From: Pseudomonadota bacterium
GTDB taxonomy: Bacteria > Myxococcota > Myxococcia > Myxococcales > Myxococcaceae
NCBI GenBank assembly: GCA_023423535.1
Contig: JAFAFL010000069.1
Coordinates: 1 to 64,000, forward strand
Length of the DNA: 64,000 nt
Reading direction: 5' to 3'
Position numbers and translations under genes: made by a program. This document shows positions 60,721 to 64,000 of the stretch, in pieces; the stretch's first letter is position 1; every line of letters begins with the position of its first letter. A model generated the notes under the pieces. It was not told the origin of the DNA and made no database searches. It saw nothing but the letters and a program-made list of their open reading frames with translations.

Positions 60721-62685
60721 GCCGAAGGTGGCCCCGGTGCCGCTCGACCACGCGCTGCGCGCCTTCGTGGTGGCGTTGGAGAGCCGCCAGGCGGACGTGG
60801 CGTCGGTGGCGGTGACGCCGCTCTGCCAGTCCACGCTGTTCGCGCGCGCCTCGGCGCCGGTGCAGGCGGTGGGGCCCGCGGCGCACGGCGTGTCGAGCGT
60901 CCACTGGCCGGCGGCGACGAGCGCGTGGAACTCGGCGAGGAAGGTCGGGGCCTCGGCGGCCGCGGGGGCGCTGAAGGGCGCCGCGTCCATGTAGCTGCCG
61001 CTGGAGGTGACGATCCGGATGACCCGCGACGCGCTGTCCGACATGCCGCCCGAGCCCGAGTGCACGTCCCACGCGTTGTCGTAGTTCTCCGGCGTGGCGC
61101 TCTTGGGGAACTGGTTCTTCGCGGCCGTCTCGGTGGTCAGCGTGCCCGACGACATGTGCACCACGATGAGGTCGCCCGCTGCGACCTGCACGTCCGGCAG
61201 CGTGGCCAGGACGACGACGCTGGAGGTGCCGATCTGCTCGAGGCGGATGCCGTTGATGGAGCCGGGCGTCACCGCGCGCAGCTCGATGAGGTCGCGGCCG
61301 CCGCTGATGCGCGGGTTGATCTCGCTGAGGCCGAGGATCGCCGGCTGGGCGTAGCCGTTGAACGTCGCGCTGTTCCCCGTGCTGCTCACCGGCGTGCCCT
61401 GCGTGTCGGTGACGCTGTTGGAGACCGTGACCGTGTAGGCGACCGCCGAGCTCTGCGGCGTGGTGTTCACCGTGACCACGCGGCCGTTGGCCGACGCGCC
61501 CGTGGCGAAGAGCCCACCGCTGAAGGTGAAGGCCAGCGGCGCATTCACCGACGAGGGCGCGATCTGGCGATCGAAGGTGAGGGTCACCGAGTTGGCCGAC
61601 GCAGCGGACGCGCTCACCAGCGTGGGCGCCGGGCAGTTGGAGACCTGCAGGTCGGAGGTGCTCCAGGCGGAGACCTGGACCTCGGTGCCCAGCCGCCACA
61701 GCGGCGCGCTGAGCACCGTCACGTTGCAGCCCTGGGCGAGGTCCGCCGCGTCACGCACCGAAGTGGGCACGCGCAGCCGCAGCATCGGGTCGCCCGCCGG
61801 GTAGCCCACGGTGGTGATCGGCGCCTTGTTGTGGCCGGTGCCGGCGTTGGTGAAGCCGCCGGTGATCGTCATCGCCACGCGCACCAGCTCGGCCTCGTAG
61901 TCGCCCACGTTGGAGACGAGCGCGTTCGAGGAGGAGAGGTTCTGCACGAAGCCGGAGACCGGCGTGCCGCTGGAGAGGCGCATCCACGAGGCCTCGTCGA
62001 GATCCGCCACCATCCGCACCGTGTTGCCGCCCAGCGTGCCCATGGCGAGCACCGTGAAGGACACCGTGTCGCCCACTGCCGGCGAGGGCGTCAGCGTCTG
62101 CGGATCCACGTTGACGAAGAGCGCCGGGCCAGAGGGCTCGCCCTGGATGGTGAAGCCCGAGCCCTCGTTGCCCACCGCGGGCTTGAGATAGGTGACCACT
62201 GCGCCGTTGATGGGCAGCGAGAGGCCGGTGGAGTCCGGCGTGGCGCGCGCGGCGGCGATGTCCGCGGAGGCGGTGGAGGTGCCCGCGTCGGTCGTCATGC
62301 CCGCATCCGTGGTCATGCCGGCGTCGGTCGTCATTCCCGCGTCGGTGGTCACCCCGCCGTCCTCGCCGGTGGTGCCTCCGTCTTCGCCGGTGCCGCCGTC
62401 CTCGCCGGTCATCCCGCCGTCTTCGTCGGTGCCGCCGTCTTCGGTATTACCGCCGTCGGTGCCGGTATTACCGCCGTCGGTGTTGCCGCCGCCGCCGCCA
62501 CCGCCACCGCCGATGGGACCGGTACCGTCCGGCACGCAGGCGCCGGCCTGGCACACGGTGCCCTCGGGGCAGACGATGCGGGAGCATGGATCGATGGGCT
62601 GCGTGTCACCGCCGCACGCGATCAGCGCGGAGGCAAAGAGGGACGCGAGCGCGAGGCGCAGGGACAGCGGATGGGAAGCAGGCAC
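60706..62685 (-). CDS. Lipoprotein with Gly/Asp-rich linker, Ig-like and lamin-tail-like domains
   Basis: 659 aa, GTG start with GGAGG upstream. Signal sequence and lipobox ALIACGG, then a small Cys cluster (DPCSRIVCPEGTVCQAGAC) and a linker of about 90 residues rich in Gly, Asp, Glu and Thr, including a TTDAGM repeat. From about 145 to 350 come beta domains (NGAVVTYLKPAVGNEGSGFT), then an Ig-like part (APTLVSASAASANSVTLTFD) and a lamin-tail-like end (LSEINPRISGGRDLIELRAV, SGTLTTETAAKNQFPKSAT). Predicted outer-surface lipoprotein, built on the same plan as the giant repeat lipoprotein. Function unknown. Confidence 0.85.
   Translation of the reverse strand: MPASHPLSLRLALASLFASALIACGGDTQPIDPCSRIVCPEGTVCQAGACVPDGTGPIGGGGGGGGGNTDGGNTGTDGGNTEDGGTDEDGGMTGEDGGTGEDGGTTGEDGGVTTDAGMTTDAGMTTDAGMTTDAGTSTASADIAAARATPDSTGLSLPINGAVVTYLKPAVGNEGSGFTIQGEPSGPALFVNVDPQTLTPSPAVGDTVSFTVLAMGTLGGNTVRMVADLDEASWMRLSSGTPVSGFVQNLSSSNALVSNVGDYEAELVRVAMTITGGFTNAGTGHNKAPITTVGYPAGDPMLRLRVPTSVRDAADLAQGCNVTVLSAPLWRLGTEVQVSAWSTSDLQVSNCPAPTLVSASAASANSVTLTFDRQIAPSSVNAPLAFTFSGGLFATGASANGRVVTVNTTPQSSAVAYTVTVSNSVTDTQGTPVSSTGNSATFNGYAQPAILGLSEINPRISGGRDLIELRAVTPGSINGIRLEQIGTSSVVVLATLPDVQVAAGDLIVVHMSSGTLTTETAAKNQFPKSATPENYDNAWDVHSGSGGMSDSASRVIRIVTSSGSYMDAAPFSAPAAAEAPTFLAEFHALVAAGQWTLDTPCAAGPTACTGAEARANSVDWQSGVTATDATSAWRLSNATTKARSAWSSGTGATFGAANP
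62281..62352. repeat. 18-bp coding tandem repeat
   Basis: Four 18-bp units starting at 62281, 62299, 62317 and 62335 encode the TTDAGM repeat of the linker in the lamin-tail lipoprotein (minus strand). Adjacent GEDGGT codon repeats extend the low-complexity region to about 62450. Confidence 0.75.
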
Positions 62686-62730
62686 GTGAGGACCTCCGAG
62701 ACGGCGGCCCTCAAATCACAGCCCCGAAGT

Positions 62731-64000
62731 TTACGGAACCGCGCACACTCCCACCGCGTCGCACACGCCCCCACCCGGACAGCCCGCGCCGCAGAGCAGC
62801 AGCGCGTGCACGTTGGCCGAGGCCCCGTCCGTCCCCGGCGTTCCGGTGGCGCCCGCACCGGAGGAGCTTCCGCCCGCCCCGCCCTTGCCGCCGGTGTTGG
62901 AGGAAGCGGGGGTGAGGAAGGTGTTCGCGCTCGACCAGGGACCGTTGCTCACGCGCGTGGCGAGGATGCCGAAGGACGGGCCGCCCGCGCCGCCGCCGCC
63001 GCCACCACCCGCGCCGCCGTTGCCGCCGTCACCGCCCTTGCCTCCGGTGGAGCCGCTCCAGGTCGTCCGGACTCCGCCAAAGCCGCCCGCCCCACCGATG
63101 CCTCCCGCGCCGCCGAAGCCGCCGTTGCCGCCGTCGCCGCCGTGGTTGCGCTCGATGCGGTTGGAGGTGACTACCGGCAGGTTCGTCGAGGGAGACGGCG
63201 CGAGCGTGTCGAAGGCGATGAACACCGCGATCGACGCGCCGCCCGCGCCGCCGGAGCGACCGCCCTGCCCTCCGCAGCCGCCTGCGCCGCCGCCGCCACC
63301 GGTGGCGCCGATCTCGTACTGACCGCACGCGCCGCCGGGGAGCCGGAAGGTGCCGCCTCCCGCGCCGCCGCCACCGCCGCCCTCGGCCGTGCCGCCCACG
63401 CTGCCGTCGGTCGCGGTGAAGGGCGAGGCGCGCCACTGCCCGTTCTGGAACGAGCCGAAGCGCGCGCGCGCCGGAGCGCCGGTGCCGCCCGAACCGGACG
63501 ATCCATCGAGCCCACCGAGCCCGTTGCGGCCGTCGTGCGTCTGAATGTTCGAGGGGAACCCGCTCTCGGTCACGTGCGAGCAGGTGCCGCCGCTCTGGGT
63601 GTCGAAGCTCCAGTCGAAGCCGCCCTCGCCGTTGCGCCCGCTGCCCGGAGGAAACGGCGCCTGCGAGCCCTGCACCGGCATTGCCGACCAGTCGAACTGG
63701 GGGCACCCCACGCCGCCACCGGCCGCACCGTTCGCGCCCGCCGCACCGCACTGCGCGTTCTGACCCGGCGCGCCGCCCGGACGGTTGATCCCGCTGCAGA
63801 GGCCGACGTGCCGCGTCTGATCCCCACCGCCCTGCCCGTCGAGCGCGACCGACTGCTGGCGGCCGAAGCCCTGGGTGCCGGTCTGTCCCGCGCCGCCGCG
63901 CCCACCTCGGCCCGCGATGATGTCGTTGCCGACGATGCGCAGCGCGCTGGAGGAGTCGCGCACGTACACCGCATGGCTGGTGACGCCCGGCTGTCCCGCG
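62731..64000 (-). CDS. Glycine-rich parallel-beta-helix surface protein (partial, N-terminus outside the window)
   Basis: At least 422 aa; the frame is open to base 64000 (upstream residues AGQPGVTSHAV), so the true start lies outside. The visible N-terminal part (VYVRDSSSALRIVGNDIIAG) and FDTLAPSPSTNLPVVTSNRI read as rungs of a right-handed parallel beta-helix. Most of the rest is Gly-Gly-x repeats (GGNGGFGGAGGIGGAGGFGG). Several cysteines appear, ending in a short Cys cluster (CGAGCPGGGVCDAVGVCAVP). It is probably an exported protein; function unknown. Start, signal and upstream context are not visible. Confidence 0.75.
   Translation of the reverse strand, partial: AGQPGVTSHAVYVRDSSSALRIVGNDIIAGRGGRGGAGQTGTQGFGRQQSVALDGQGGGDQTRHVGLCSGINRPGGAPGQNAQCGAAGANGAAGGGVGCPQFDWSAMPVQGSQAPFPPGSGRNGEGGFDWSFDTQSGGTCSHVTESGFPSNIQTHDGRNGLGGLDGSSGSGGTGAPARARFGSFQNGQWRASPFTATDGSVGGTAEGGGGGGAGGGTFRLPGGACGQYEIGATGGGGGAGGCGGQGGRSGGAGGASIAVFIAFDTLAPSPSTNLPVVTSNRIERNHGGDGGNGGFGGAGGIGGAGGFGGVRTTWSGSTGGKGGDGGNGGAGGGGGGGAGGPSFGILATRVSNGPWSSANTFLTPASSNTGGKGGAGGSSSGAGATGTPGTDGASANVHALLLCGAGCPGGGVCDAVGVCAVP

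Overview
The window is high-GC DNA with dense coding on both strands. Its gene content suggests a myxobacterium (Myxococcota, most likely Myxococcales or a close relative). Pointers are the cysteine-rich 'adventurous' lipoproteins with lamin-tail and Ig-like ends, a Wzm/Wzt O-antigen exporter, the canonical rpsB-tsf-pyrH-frr block next to secA, a Myxococcus-type LexA box in front of recN, and frequent GTG and TTG starts. I see no tRNA, rRNA, CRISPR array, insertion sequence or phage. About fifty protein genes are supported, and no gap between genes exceeds 300 bp.

Layout. 1-7.9 kb: a Cys-rich lipoprotein, a POT-family peptide transporter, then a surface-polysaccharide operon (two-domain glycosyltransferase, a 155-aa unknown, Wzm permease, Wzt ATPase with a C-terminal cargo-binding domain). 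8.0-8.6 kb: a VapBC toxin-antitoxin pair. 8.7-12.5 kb: a 1263-aa flavo-iron-sulfur oxidoreductase that fuses GltD-like and PyrK-like halves, as in NfnAB. 12.5-13.0 kb: a peroxiredoxin.

13.2-16.9 kb: four overlapping genes that look like a pyrrolyl-carrier-protein cassette. They encode an acyl-CoA-dehydrogenase-like prolyl-PCP oxidase, an adenylation enzyme whose specificity residues read DLSYLALVCK (proline-like), a stand-alone PCP, and a hexapeptide acyltransferase that could unload it. An orphan histidine kinase, a possible ATP-grasp-like protein, a second hexapeptide acyltransferase and an FMN reductase follow.

21.4-27.7 kb: a 2073-aa lipoprotein with about 14 near-identical 107-residue, 12-cysteine repeats. 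27.9-32.3 kb: a minus-strand four-gene operon (subtilase, class I glutamine-amidotransferase-like protein, ATP-grasp, GCS2/YbdK carboxylate-amine ligase), divergent from an M17 aminopeptidase. It reads as an uncharacterised amide-bond-forming and peptide-processing system. 34-41 kb: K+/H+ antiporter, small lipoproteins, Uma2 nuclease-like protein, another ATP-grasp enzyme, two related membrane proteins, SixA and CyaY.

41.2-48.9 kb: translation and secretion core on the minus strand (secA, then rpsB-tsf-unknown-pyrH-frr-degenerate GGDEF regulator), with a recognisable rpsB promoter and an rpsB/tsf intergenic terminator. 49-60.5 kb: RlmM-like methyltransferase, M23 peptidase, PP2C phosphatase, SOS-controlled recN, OmpA-type protein, Na/Pi cotransporter and a SWIM-SNF2 helicase. 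60.7-64 kb: two secreted low-complexity proteins, the last running off the window.

All family assignments are from reading the protein sequences; no database search was run. Start sites were moved from the longest frame where overlap, Shine-Dalgarno spacing or family length argued for it.
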